Shown here: positions 54,074 to 62,022 of the stretch, piece by piece
How positions within the stretch are numbered: the stretch's first letter is position 1
Layout of the letters: each line of letters opens with the position of its first letter
Assembly: GCF_900142985.1 (NCBI RefSeq)
Contig: NZ_LT670849.1
Span: forward strand, 7,332,501-7,396,500
Source of the DNA: Bradyrhizobium erythrophlei
GTDB taxonomy: Bacteria > Pseudomonadota > Alphaproteobacteria > Rhizobiales > Xanthobacteraceae
Direction: 5' to 3'
DNA length: 64,000 bases
Made by a program: the position numbers and the translations under genes
The notes under the pieces: model-generated
What the model saw: only the letters and a program-made list of their open reading frames with translations
Databases searched by the model: none
Told to the model about the DNA's origin: nothing

Positions 54074-54320
54074 GGTATAGGTCCCTTTCGTTCTTGCTAG
54101 CGGGACGCATGCTGATAATGCTGATACCTTCGCGGCCGAGACGGACGAACACAACCACAATGACGCCACCCGCATTCACGCCGATAGCGCGCCAGCGCTT
54201 TGGCTTGTTTCCTGAAGCTACGAGTGCATTTTCGAAAAATGCTTCGTCGAGATCAGCAAAATCCAACCCGTGCTTTTCCAGGTTGGCGAGGCGCTTCGGC
54301 TCGTCCCAAACGATCTTCAC
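54060..54320 (-). CDS. brnT: BrnT toxin
   Basis: The 86-residue protein has the RelE-like BrnT motifs: IVWDEPKRLANLEKHGLDF at the N-terminus and RWRAIGVNAGG, ISIISMRPASKNERDLYHE at the C-terminus. It is a ribonuclease-type toxin by family. Its promoter holds a perfect palindrome at 54326-54341. It sits in the accessory segment between two guaA-end copies. Confidence 0.87.
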   Translation of the reverse strand: MKIVWDEPKRLANLEKHGLDFADLDEAFFENALVASGNKPKRWRAIGVNAGGVIVVVFVRLGREGISIISMRPASKNERDLYHESL

Positions 54321-54634
54321 GATTTAATTGTAACTACAATTTGGGCGGCCATCAAGTATTTTGTACATACGAAATGGATTGATGAACCCGCTATTTTATC
54401 CGGACGATCAAATCCGCGTTTGCTTGTAGCCACATTACTGAGTTTCCAAGCCGCGAAAACAGCATGAGCGTTTCGCCGCATTCGTTCTTTTGTGCATTGC
54501 CTATCAGCAAGGTGACGGTCCAATTGGTCCATTGAAATGTTTGGCCCTCAAATAGTGAGCTACCAAGCCAACCATTGTAGAAGCTGTAAGGCGGCACGAT
54601 GTCGAAGGATAATTTGATTGCGGCCGATGCAAGC
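54321..54634. other. A+T-rich spacer between brnT and the HNH gene
   Basis: The spacer is visibly richer in A and T than its surroundings. A reverse frame (54391-54837) covers the region and reads FDIVPPYSFYNGWLGSSLFE, protein-like but out of frame with the HNH gene. It may be the decayed 3' part of that gene. No promoter could be assigned beyond the BrnT palindrome. Confidence 0.4.
54326..54341. promoter_or_regulatory. Candidate BrnA operator
   Basis: AATTGTA and TACAATT form a perfect 7-bp inverted repeat around AC, beginning 6 nt before the brnT start codon. Ribbon-helix-helix antitoxins bind such short palindromes. Binding is inferred. Confidence 0.55.
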
Positions 54635-55108
54635 CTATTTTGCCATCGATCCAAGCCTCGAACTGCGGGGATTCCAGGACTTGGTTGAATTTTCGATGCT
54701 GGTCTTGGCCAATTCCGAAACACCGCAACGCTTCTTCCACTTTTGCAGACTCTCGCCTCCAATATGGCTTTGCGCACGGACCCATTCAAAAAAGATATCG
54801 GGAAATGGCGTGTTAGGCTGCAAGTCATGACATTCACGACACATCAGGAAACGATTGGACGGTCCATCGCTGCCTCCAAGCGAGCGGGGGACGATATGAC
54901 ATCTTTGAAGCGGAATTTTCTGCCAGCAACCGAGTATGGTTTTCCAACTCGCATCCGCCGATTTGACGTCGTACTTGGTGCCGTAGTGAAAACCGCAGGC
55001 CCAGCAGCTCGGTTCTCCCCAATCGATGAAGATGCCAATATCCCGGAAGCTGTCCTTCCAATAGGAGAATATTTCCGCCCTGGAAGGACCCATATCGATG
55101 TAGGGCAC
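54635..55108 (-). CDS. HNH endonuclease domain protein
   Basis: The 157-residue protein has the zinc/HNH pattern: CWACG (residues 35-39), then RCHIVPRSLGGSDGPSNRF and MCRECHDLQPNT, which give the His-His/Asn core and the second CXXC. The start is GTG 55108, three nt after the guaA stop; ATG 55093 is an alternative. The C-terminus (SWNPRSSRLGSMAK) may be premature, because an overlapping frame continues for about 80 residues to 54391. It is A+T-richer than neighbours. Homing-type or restriction-type roles are possible; I cannot tell which. Confidence 0.7.
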   Translation of the reverse strand: MPYIDMGPSRAEIFSYWKDSFRDIGIFIDWGEPSCWACGFHYGTKYDVKSADASWKTILGCWQKIPLQRCHIVPRSLGGSDGPSNRFLMCRECHDLQPNTPFPDIFFEWVRAQSHIGGESLQKWKKRCGVSELAKTSIENSTKSWNPRSSRLGSMAK

Positions 55109-55111
55109 CCG

Positions 55112-56707
55112 CTACTCCCACTCAATCGTTCCCGGCGGCTTTGACGTCACGTCATAGACCACGCGGTTGACGCCCTTGACCTCGTTGATGATGCGGGTCG
55201 CGGTTTCCCCTAAGAATTTCATGTCGAACTGGTAGAAGTCGGCGGTCATGCCGTCGGTCGAGGTCACCGCGCGCAGGCCAACGACGTATTCGTAAGTTCT
55301 GCCGTCGCCCATCACGCCGACGGTCTTCACCGGCAGCAGCACCGCAAAGGCCTGCCAGATCTTGTCGTACAGCCCGGCTTTGCGGATCTGATCGATATAG
55401 ACCGCGTCCGCGTTGCGCAGGATGTCGAGTTTTTCCTTCGTGATGTCGCCAGGGCAGCGGATCGCAAGGCCCGGTCCCGGGAACGGATGCCGGCCGACGA
55501 AAATATCCGGCAGGCCGAGCTCCTTGCCCAGCACGCGTACCTCGTCCTTGAACAGTTCGCGCAACGGCTCGACCAGCTTCATGTTCATGCGCGCCGGGAG
55601 ACCACCGACATTGTGGTGGCTCTTGATGGTGACGGAAGGTCCGCCGGTGAACGAGACGCTCTCGATCACGTCGGGATAGAGCGTGCCCTGCGCGAGAAAT
55701 TCCGCGCCGCCGATCTTTTTGGCCTCGGCCTCGAACACATCGATGAAGAGCCTGCCGATGGTCTTGCGCTTCACTTCCGGGTCGGTGACGCCGTCGAGTT
55801 CGCCCAAAAACTGCTTCGAGGCGTCCACGTGAACCAGCGGGATGTTGTAGTGATGCCGGAACAGGTCGACGACGGTCTCGGCTTCCTTCAGGCGCAGCAG
55901 CCCGTGATCGACGAACACGCAGGTGAGCTGGTCGCCGATCGCTTCATGGATCAGCACGGCCGCGACCGCGGAGTCGACGCCGCCGGAGAGGCCGCAGATC
56001 ACCTTGCCGCGGCCGACTGAGCTGCGGATCTTCTCGATCGCTTCCTCGCGGAAGGCGCGCATGGTCCAGTCGCCGGTGAGACCAGCGACCTTGCGCACGA
56101 AGTTGCGCAAAAGCTTCGCGCCATCAGGCGTGTGCACCACCTCGGGGTGGAACATCAGACCGTAATATTTGCGCTTCTCGTCCTGGATCACCGCAAACGG
56201 CGCATTCGGCGAAACACCGGCAACGGTGAAGCCCGGCGGCATTTTCGTGATGCGGTCGCCATGGCTCATCCACACCTGATGCTTCTCGCCGGCGCCCCAG
56301 ACCTCGTTGAAGAGCTGGCTTTGGGCTTTCACCTCGACATCGGCGCGGCCGAATTCGCGGTGATGCCCGCCCTCGACCTCGCCACCGAGCTGGGCGGCCA
56401 TCGTCATCTGGCCATAGCAGATGCCGAGCACCGGCACGCCGGAATCGAAAATCGCCTGCGGCGCGCGCGGCGACCCCCTCTCGTGCACCGATTCCGGTCC
56501 GCCGGAGAGGATCACCGCCTTCGGCTGCATCTCGCGGAAAGCGGTTTCCGCCTTCTGGAACGGCACGATTTCGGAATAGACGCCCTCCTCGCGGACGCGG
56601 CGGGCAATCAGTTGCGTCACCTGACTGCCGAAATCGACAATCAGAATCTTGTCATGCGCCGCTGCCGGTTCGGGCATCGACTCAGCGGTTTTGGGTGCGG
56701 AGGTCAT
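55112..56707 (-). CDS. guaA: GMP synthase (glutamine-hydrolysing)
   Basis: The 531-residue protein makes GMP from XMP. The glutamine amidotransferase domain has Cys97 in LGICYGQM, and the ATP-pyrophosphatase domain has the P-loop [15 protein letters not shown]. The C-terminus GTIEWE is complete. The start ATG 56707 ([19 protein letters not shown]) is used as it is near the conserved IDFGSQ; the frame is open 76 codons further, through a repeat. Its 3' end is the presumed attachment site for island DNA on its left. Confidence 0.96.
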   Translation of the reverse strand: MTSAPKTAESMPEPAAAHDKILIVDFGSQVTQLIARRVREEGVYSEIVPFQKAETAFREMQPKAVILSGGPESVHERGSPRAPQAIFDSGVPVLGICYGQMTMAAQLGGEVEGGHHREFGRADVEVKAQSQLFNEVWGAGEKHQVWMSHGDRITKMPPGFTVAGVSPNAPFAVIQDEKRKYYGLMFHPEVVHTPDGAKLLRNFVRKVAGLTGDWTMRAFREEAIEKIRSSVGRGKVICGLSGGVDSAVAAVLIHEAIGDQLTCVFVDHGLLRLKEAETVVDLFRHHYNIPLVHVDASKQFLGELDGVTDPEVKRKTIGRLFIDVFEAEAKKIGGAEFLAQGTLYPDVIESVSFTGGPSVTIKSHHNVGGLPARMNMKLVEPLRELFKDEVRVLGKELGLPDIFVGRHPFPGPGLAIRCPGDITKEKLDILRNADAVYIDQIRKAGLYDKIWQAFAVLLPVKTVGVMGDGRTYEYVVGLRAVTSTDGMTADFYQFDMKFLGETATRIINEVKGVNRVVYDVTSKPPGTIEWE

Positions 56708-56770
56708 CTGAAGCAAATACGCGACGGGCGACAGCGTCGCAACCCTGCCGAACCGCCTGTCCCCACGGTC

Positions 56771-56900
56771 TTGTCCGGACGCGGGGCAGCGCTTCGGGCG
56801 CTGCTCCGCAGAGCCGGGACCCAGCTTGACCTTAATGGACCCCGGATCAGCAACGCACCTCGCCGCAAAGGCGGCGCGCTGCGCAGCATCCGGGGAACGT
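56771..56900. repeat. Repeat of the GGACCCCGGATCAGC family, full copy
   Basis: The left half contains GTCCGGACGCGG and the hairpin GCAGCGC-TTCGG-GCGCTGC. The right half is TGGACCCCGGATCAGC ... GCGCAGCATCCGGGGAACG. Both halves match the element at 63524-63684. It lies about 65 nt upstream of guaA. It could separate guaA from the next gene; its effect on the guaA promoter is unknown. Confidence 0.85.
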
Positions 56901-56940
56901 CGGCATCGCCCCGAAATGGCGAAGGGGGTAGACAAAGCAT

Positions 56941-56963
56941 ATAGGTCAGTAATACTGACCTAT
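56941..56963. promoter_or_regulatory. Perfect 23-nt palindrome before the SnoaL-like gene
   Basis: Arms ATAGGTCAGTA (56941-56951) and TACTGACCTAT (56953-56963) are perfect reverse complements around one base. Long odd-centred palindromes of this kind are typical of TetR-type operators. TATATAG follows directly, which is a possible -10 element. The downstream gene starts at 56984. No TetR gene is in the window, so the regulator is elsewhere. Confidence 0.7.
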
Positions 56964-56983
56964 ATAGACCCAGGGAGGAACCG

Positions 56984-57358
56984 ATGCAGGGCGACGCCGG
57001 CAAGGGCGCGGAGGCGAACATAGCCGCACTCGGCCACGAGTGGATCGCGGCCTGGAATGCGCACGATCTCGACCGCGTGCTGGCGCTTTATACCGACGAG
57101 TTCGAGATGAGCTCGAAGCACATCGTCGCGTTCGGCTTCGACGCCAGCGGGAAGCTGCGGGGAAAGAGCAAGGTGCGGGAATACTGGGCGTTCGCGCTGG
57201 CGCACGTGCCCGATCTGCATTTCGAGCTGATCGATCTCTACACAAGCCCCGACAGCCTGATCGTATTTTACCAGAACGAACGCGGCGGGAAGGTCTGCGA
57301 ATATCTGCGCTTCGACGCATCGGGCAAGATCGTCCAGGCCTCGGGCAACTATCAGTAG
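56984..57358 (+). CDS. SnoaL-like/nuclear transport factor 2 family protein
   Basis: The 124-residue protein has the SnoaL/NTF2 cone fold (WIAAWNAHDLDRVLALYTDEF, then GRGKSKVREYW-type loop). ATG 56984 has GGAGG 6 nt upstream. It is probably a hydrolase- or isomerase-like domain of unknown ligand. The palindrome at 56941 suggests induction by a small ligand. Confidence 0.85.
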   Translation: MQGDAGKGAEANIAALGHEWIAAWNAHDLDRVLALYTDEFEMSSKHIVAFGFDASGKLRGKSKVREYWAFALAHVPDLHFELIDLYTSPDSLIVFYQNERGGKVCEYLRFDASGKIVQASGNYQ

Positions 57359-57440
57359 GGCCGCCGCCGCAAAGCCGCCCACGCGCATTCACAGTTTCGC
57401 CGCGACTCGACACCAGCCTCGCGCATGGGGAGAAGCCTTA

Positions 57441-57644
57441 ATGCGCCTGCCGGTCTATGACGTCTATCAGATGAAGGTGAGGCATTTGCCCGATGGCGTG
57501 AAGTCGGCGTGGCTTCGCACCTTGCCGGGCGAACGGCCCGACCTCGAGCGATGGATGTTCTTTGGACGCGAGCGGCACCCGAGCAAACTGACGGTCAAGC
57601 AGATGGATGCCCACGGCATCTCCTACAGCGAAACCTCGATGTAG
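57441..57644 (+). CDS. Small protein (67 aa), unknown function
   Basis: The frame has GGAGAAG before ATG 57441. The product (PVYDVYQMKVRHLPDGVKSA, then LERWMFFGRERHPSKLT) lacks hydrophobic segments or known motifs. It is downstream of the SnoaL-like gene after about 80 nt and could be in the same transcript. Confidence 0.65.
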   Translation: MRLPVYDVYQMKVRHLPDGVKSAWLRTLPGERPDLERWMFFGRERHPSKLTVKQMDAHGISYSETSM

Positions 57645-57656
57645 CCCTCACTCCCC

Positions 57657-57764
57657 GTCATTCCGGGATGCGCCGTCAGGCGCAGGCCCGGAATCCATCG
57701 AGCCACAAAATGCGCGGATAAATGGATTCCGGGTTCGCTCGTCTCACTCGCGCCCCGGAATGAC
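57657..57764. repeat. Composite palindromic repeat, GTCATTCCGGG family
   Basis: Bounded by GTCATTCCGGG and CCGGAATGAC, with internal TGCGCCGTCAGGCGCA hairpin and CCCGGAATCCA/TGGATTCCGGG. It matches the copy at 49043-49170. It fills the space between a small forward gene and the reverse RsmB-type gene and could serve as a terminator in both directions. Confidence 0.85.
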
Positions 57765-57768
57765 GGCG

Positions 57769-59067
57769 CTACCCTTTCCGCAACACCGACACGTAGAACC
57801 CGTCCGTTCCCGTGCGCCGCGGCGTCATCAAAAGCCCCTCGGCCGATCGCAGCGTGGCGGCGGCAAAGTCGTCGGCCTTGTCCCACAGCGCAGCCGTGAC
57901 CTCCGCCGGCGGGATAATCGAAAAGCCCGGATGGCGCGCGAGAAATCCGCGGATCTGCTCGCCGTTCTCGGCATCGAGCACCGAGCAGGTCACGTAGACG
58001 ATGCGGCCACCCGGCTTGACGAGGTGGCTTGCGCGATCGAGCACCTCAGCTTGCGTCTTCAAGCGAACTTCGAGCGCGCCCGGCCGTATCCGCCATTTGG
58101 CGTCCGGGTTGCGCCGCCAGGTGCCGGTGCCGCTGCAGGGCGCATCGATCATAACGAGATCGGCTGACGCCTTGATATCGGAGAGAATCTCTCCCTCGCC
58201 TTTCGGCGTCCGCACGTCGCAATTGTGCACGCCGGCGCGCGACAGCCGCTCGTGGATCGGTGCGAGCTGGCGCTTGTCGCTGTCGGTCGCAATCAGCCGC
58301 CCCTTGCCCTGCATCATCGCGGCCAGCGCCAGCGTCTTGCCGCCGGCACCGGCGCAGAGATCGATCACCTGCTCGCCGGGTTTTGCCGCCGACAACAGCG
58401 CCGCCAGTTGCGAGCCCTCGTCCTGAACCTCGATCTGGCCCTTGATGAAGGCTTCCTCGGCCTGGATGCCGGGATTCCTTGCATCAGCCGAGATGTCGAT
58501 GCGGAGCCCGTTCGGCGACCATTTCGTGGGCGTGGTGCCGAGATGCGCGGTCGAAGCCTGCACCTTCTCGCGCTTGGCTTTCAACGTATTGACCCGCAGG
58601 TCGAGCGGCGCGCGGCTCGCCATCGCGGCGGCCTCGAGCACGCGGTTCTCGCCGAAGACCTGCGCCAGATGCGGATCAAGCCATTCCGGATAGTCGCCGG
58701 CGATATGCGCGGGCGCGCCGTCCAGCGTGTTCGACGACAGCGCGTTGCGCTCGGCGGCAGAGAGCGGCGATGGCGCAAAGCGGCTGCCGTCGCACAGCGC
58801 GGCGATGGCGTCGGCATTGAGCCCGCGCTCGAGCTTCAACATGCCGAGCAGACGCGCACGCGCGCTGTCCTCGCCCATGATCCAGGCGCTCGAGGCGCGC
58901 CGGCGCAGCACGTCCCAGACGAGGCCAGCGATCGCGGCGCGGTCGCCGGAACCTGCAAAGCGGTGCGCGGTGCCCCATTCTTTCAGAGCGCCGGCGGCGG
59001 GAACACGATTGCTGTCGATGGTCTCGATCAGCTCAATGGCTGCCGAGAGGCGCGCTGCGGGGGTCAT
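57769..59067 (-). CDS. rsmB: RsmB/NOP-family 16S rRNA cytosine-C5 methyltransferase
   Basis: The 432-residue protein has an N-terminal NusB-like region and a Rossmann methyltransferase domain. The SAM loop is VIDLCAGAGGKTLALAAMM; the catalytic cysteines are in DAPCSGTGTWRRNPDAKWR (motif IV) and YVTCSVLDAENGEQI (motif VI). The RsmB specificity (m5C967 of 16S rRNA) is inferred; other family members have different sites. Length is normal. It is followed at 24 nt by the repeat. Confidence 0.92.
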   Translation of the reverse strand: MTPAARLSAAIELIETIDSNRVPAAGALKEWGTAHRFAGSGDRAAIAGLVWDVLRRRASSAWIMGEDSARARLLGMLKLERGLNADAIAALCDGSRFAPSPLSAAERNALSSNTLDGAPAHIAGDYPEWLDPHLAQVFGENRVLEAAAMASRAPLDLRVNTLKAKREKVQASTAHLGTTPTKWSPNGLRIDISADARNPGIQAEEAFIKGQIEVQDEGSQLAALLSAAKPGEQVIDLCAGAGGKTLALAAMMQGKGRLIATDSDKRQLAPIHERLSRAGVHNCDVRTPKGEGEILSDIKASADLVMIDAPCSGTGTWRRNPDAKWRIRPGALEVRLKTQAEVLDRASHLVKPGGRIVYVTCSVLDAENGEQIRGFLARHPGFSIIPPAEVTAALWDKADDFAAATLRSAEGLLMTPRRTGTDGFYVSVLRKG

Positions 59068-59097
59068 TCAAATCTTTCGCTGGGGGTCTGACCTGCG

Positions 59098-59520
59098 TCA
59101 GATGAGAAGCAGGATCCTGAGCGCGAAATAGACCCACATCACCAGGAGCACAAGGGCGCCGACGAGCCAGGCCATCGAGCGCCGGCCGAGGTTGTTGGAA
59201 CTGACGAAGACGCCGGCATGGATCAGGCGGGTGATCACGAACACCCAGGACAGGACCACGATGATGAGGTCCGCATGGCGGATCGGCAGCGCGATCGCGA
59301 TCAGCACGTAAAACAGCACCGGAAGCTCGAACTGGTTCCGGTAGCAATTGCCGACCTGGGTGGCGCGTTCAGGCCAGTTTGGCTGCCCCAAAGCGATATC
59401 CTTGATCCTGGTCTCCCGGCTCACCAGCGCGGAACGACGGGCACCGACCATGCCGATCAACAGCGCAAAGGTGAGCCCGATCATCACGAAGACCGGCAGC
59501 AGAACCGATTGAACCGACAT
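59098..59520 (-). CDS. MAPEG family membrane protein
   Basis: The 140-residue protein has four membrane segments and the family pattern VGNCYRNQFELPVLFYVLIA. MAPEG proteins include glutathione transferase/peroxidase types; substrate here is unknown. The start at 59520 is chosen because the first membrane segment follows (SVLLPVFVMIGLTFALLIG). It lies upstream of the RsmB-type gene with a 30-nt gap. Confidence 0.85.
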   Translation of the reverse strand: MSVQSVLLPVFVMIGLTFALLIGMVGARRSALVSRETRIKDIALGQPNWPERATQVGNCYRNQFELPVLFYVLIAIALPIRHADLIIVVLSWVFVITRLIHAGVFVSSNNLGRRSMAWLVGALVLLVMWVYFALRILLLI

Positions 59521-59665
59521 CGCTATCCCCCCAAACACCGGACGGTGTGTCCCCGCTATAGCGGTGCCCCGCCAACCTGACAATAAATCGGAACCGAACC
59601 AATGAACCCGGCGTTTGGCCGAGGCGACCAACGGTCAGTCTCCTTCACCGATCCGAGAGGCTACG

Positions 59666-60061
59666 ATGAACCCCGAATCGCTCCACAACGCCATCACCAC
59701 AGCGACAAGCCTGCTTTCAGGCATAGCGGGGATCTGGCCCGATTTCGGCGCCGATGACGGCAGCACCCTGGTAATGCCGGCGCTGGCCGGGATCGCGGCC
59801 GCGACGACGGTGGCGCTGACTGTCACCATCTACTTCCAGACCGGCTATCGCAGCTACCGCGACATGATCCGCCATGGCCTCGTGGCCGCGATCGCACTGG
59901 CGCTGCTCGCCTTCGCGATCTTCGACATGCGCAATGCGGCGATTGCCCATCTCGCCGCGCGGACGGCCGAACCGGCCCAATTCGAATTGCAGTGGAAGCA
60001 GACGACCGACCGTGCCAGGGCGCTCGCCGCCGAGATGGATGGCCACGCACACCGGGGCTGA
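59666..60061 (+). CDS. Hypothetical membrane protein (131 aa)
   Basis: The protein has two hydrophobic segments (VMPALAGIAAATTVALTVTIY and HGLVAAIALALLAFAIFDM) and a charged C-terminal helix. GAGAGG lies just before ATG 59666. An alternative upstream start is open at 59615. I do not recognise it. It is divergent from the MAPEG gene. Confidence 0.68.
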   Translation: MNPESLHNAITTATSLLSGIAGIWPDFGADDGSTLVMPALAGIAAATTVALTVTIYFQTGYRSYRDMIRHGLVAAIALALLAFAIFDMRNAAIAHLAARTAEPAQFELQWKQTTDRARALAAEMDGHAHRG

Positions 60062-60136
60062 GCCACCGAAATAGCCCAATCCTCGCGCTTCCGATAAACT
60101 CCCGGAAACAATCAATTCTCGCGGGAGTGAAACGAC

Positions 60137-60937
60137 ATGCGGCTGAAAGATCGGATCGCCATCGTAGTTGGAGCGGGCCAGAGCCCTGGCGAAGGCATGG
60201 GTAACGGGCGAGCGACCGCGATCACCTTTGCACGCGAAGGCGCATCGGTTTTGTGCGTCGACCGTAACCTCGCCTCCGCCCAGGAAACCGTCGGCCTGAT
60301 CGAAGCAAGAGGCGGCAAAGCTGCGGCCTTCGAGGCCGACGTTACGAAAGAGCGCGACCTCAAAGCGATGGTGGAGGAAGCCCCAAGGCGCTGGGGCCGG
60401 CTCGACATCCTCCACAACAATGTCGGCGTCAGCCTCGCCGGCGGCGATTCCGAATTGCTTCAGCTGAAGGAAGAAGCGATCGACAACTGCGTCGCAATCA
60501 ATCTCAAGAGCTGCATCCTGGCCGCGAAATACGCGATCCCGATCATGCGGAACCAAAAGAGCGGCGCGATCATCAACATCTCCTCGATGGCGGCTATCAC
60601 CGTCTATCCCTACGTCGCCTACAAGGCGACCAAGGCGGCGATGATCGCCTTCACCGAACAGCTCGCCTACCAGAATGCCGAATACGGCATCCGCGCCAAC
60701 GTGATCCTGCCGGGGCTGATGGACACGCCGATGGCGGTCGATACCCGCGCCAAGGCCTTCGGTAAAAGCCGCGCGGAAGTCGCCGCCGCGCGCGACGCCC
60801 AGGTGCCGCTGCGCCACAAGATGGGCACCGCCTGGGACGTCGCCAATGCCGCGCTGTTTCTGGCGTCCGATGAAGCCTCTTTCATCACCGGCGTGACACT
60901 GCCGGTCGATGGCGGCGCCAGCGTGCAGCGGGGGTAG
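60137..60937 (+). CDS. SDR oxidoreductase ending in a palindromic repeat
   Basis: The 266-residue SDR has the cofactor motif VGAGQSPGEGMGNGRATAI (an unusual insertion in the Gly-rich loop), NNVGVS, the catalytic Ser in ISSMAAI and YKATKAAMIAF. The C-terminal GGASVQRG ends at TAG, whose bases are the start of the palindrome CTAGTGG at 60935. It is likely to be a dehydrogenase of the FabG-like group; substrate unknown. Confidence 0.88.
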   Translation: MRLKDRIAIVVGAGQSPGEGMGNGRATAITFAREGASVLCVDRNLASAQETVGLIEARGGKAAAFEADVTKERDLKAMVEEAPRRWGRLDILHNNVGVSLAGGDSELLQLKEEAIDNCVAINLKSCILAAKYAIPIMRNQKSGAIINISSMAAITVYPYVAYKATKAAMIAFTEQLAYQNAEYGIRANVILPGLMDTPMAVDTRAKAFGKSRAEVAAARDAQVPLRHKMGTAWDVANAALFLASDEASFITGVTLPVDGGASVQRG

Positions 60938-61011
60938 TGGAGTGGATTTGACATTCGCTACCCGCCTAGCCGCGAACTCGCCAAGCGAATGTCAAATCCT
61001 AAGCTCCACTA
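60935..61011. repeat. Palindromic repeat TAGTGGAG type (first of a tandem pair)
   Basis: Left part TAGTGGAGTGGATTTGACA-TTCGCT and right part AGCGAA-TGTCAAATCC-...-CCACTAG are inverted copies. The stop codon of the preceding SDR gene is formed by its first three bases. Confidence 0.85.
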
Positions 61012-61025
61012 GAAACCTATATTTG

Positions 61026-61101
61026 CTAGTGGTCCTTTGATTCTAACATTCGCAAAAGTGCCTGCTGAGAAGGGATGCGAATGTTAGAATCGGACCACTA
61101 G
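61026..61101. repeat. Palindromic repeat CTAGTGG type (second of the tandem pair)
   Basis: CTAGTGGTCC at the left and GGACCACTAG at the right enclose inner arms ATTCTAACATTCGCA and TGCGAATGTTAGAAT. It follows the first palindrome after 14 nt. This is the same arrangement as at 16009-16168 (two palindromes of about 70-76 nt, 15 nt apart). Confidence 0.87.
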
Positions 61102-61179
61102 TTCCGTCGCGCCGCCAACCAAACTGACAAAGAGCCGCGCTACACTCCGTGGGATCATCCGACCGAGGATATGTCCCAA

Positions 61180-62007
61180 ATGGCCGAGTTTCGTCTGACC
61201 CAGATTTCGGATACCCACCTCACCCGCAATTTCACCAAACTGACCGAGAATTTTCGCAGCGTCAGCGAACACATCGACGCCAGCCGTCCCGATCTCGTCG
61301 TCAACACCGGCGATGTGTCATGGGATGGCCCGACGAGCCGCGCTGATCTCGAATTCGCCAGGGAACTACACGCCGCGCTGCCGGTCGATTGCCGCTATTT
61401 GCCCGGCAACCACGACATCGGCGACAACCCGACCGCCTTCGGCGCTGGATCGCCGTGTCCTGCGACGGAGGAACTCCGCGACACCTTTGTTTCGGTGTTC
61501 AGCGAAGATCGCTGGCAATTCGAGGCCGCGAACTGGCGTTTCATCGGGTTGAACTCGGTGATCATGAATACGGGAATTCCGAGCGAACTCGAACAGGAAG
61601 AGTGGCTGACGGCCCAGCTCGAGGGCGCGCGGGGAAAACCGATCGCGCTGTTTCTGCATAAGCCGCTATTCCTGAACACGCCGGGCGATCCCGAGGAGGC
61701 CGCGACCGCAATCCGCTTTGTTCCCCAACCGGACCGCGCGCGATTGGTCACATTGCTCGGCGCATATAACGTCCGGCTTGTCGCAAGCGGGCACGTGCAT
61801 CAGCGCCGCGACTTCACCTACGCGCAAACGCGGCACATCTGGGCGCCGTCGGTCGGATTCATCGTCCCGGATCACCGGCAGGACGTGATCGGCGTCAAGG
61901 AGACCGGGCTCGTCGAGTACCGGTTTCGCCCGGAGAGTTTCGAGGTCCGGCACGTTCGCGCAGCAGGTCAGATCAATATCAGCCTGGGCGAACTCATCCC
62001 CAGTTGA
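61180..62007 (+). CDS. Metallophosphoesterase
   Basis: The 275-residue protein has the calcineurin-like motifs: LTQISDTHLTRNF (Asp-x-His), VVNTGDVSWDGP, LPGNHDIGDNP (GNHD) and ASGHVHQRRDF (GHxH). These ligate two metals. The usual substrate is cAMP-like or a phosphomonoester in small members; not identified here. ATG 61180 is preferred over 61171, as GAGG lies 11 nt upstream of it. It follows the tandem palindromes. Confidence 0.88.
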   Translation: MAEFRLTQISDTHLTRNFTKLTENFRSVSEHIDASRPDLVVNTGDVSWDGPTSRADLEFARELHAALPVDCRYLPGNHDIGDNPTAFGAGSPCPATEELRDTFVSVFSEDRWQFEAANWRFIGLNSVIMNTGIPSELEQEEWLTAQLEGARGKPIALFLHKPLFLNTPGDPEEAATAIRFVPQPDRARLVTLLGAYNVRLVASGHVHQRRDFTYAQTRHIWAPSVGFIVPDHRQDVIGVKETGLVEYRFRPESFEVRHVRAAGQINISLGELIPS

Positions 62008-62022
62008 CGCCGCGGCCCCTTC

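Noticed and set aside
54391..54837. Reverse frame of 148 codons partly overlapping the HNH gene
   Set aside because: Its first part is out of frame with the HNH domain and lacks conserved residues. It may include the decayed end of the HNH gene, but not a separate gene.
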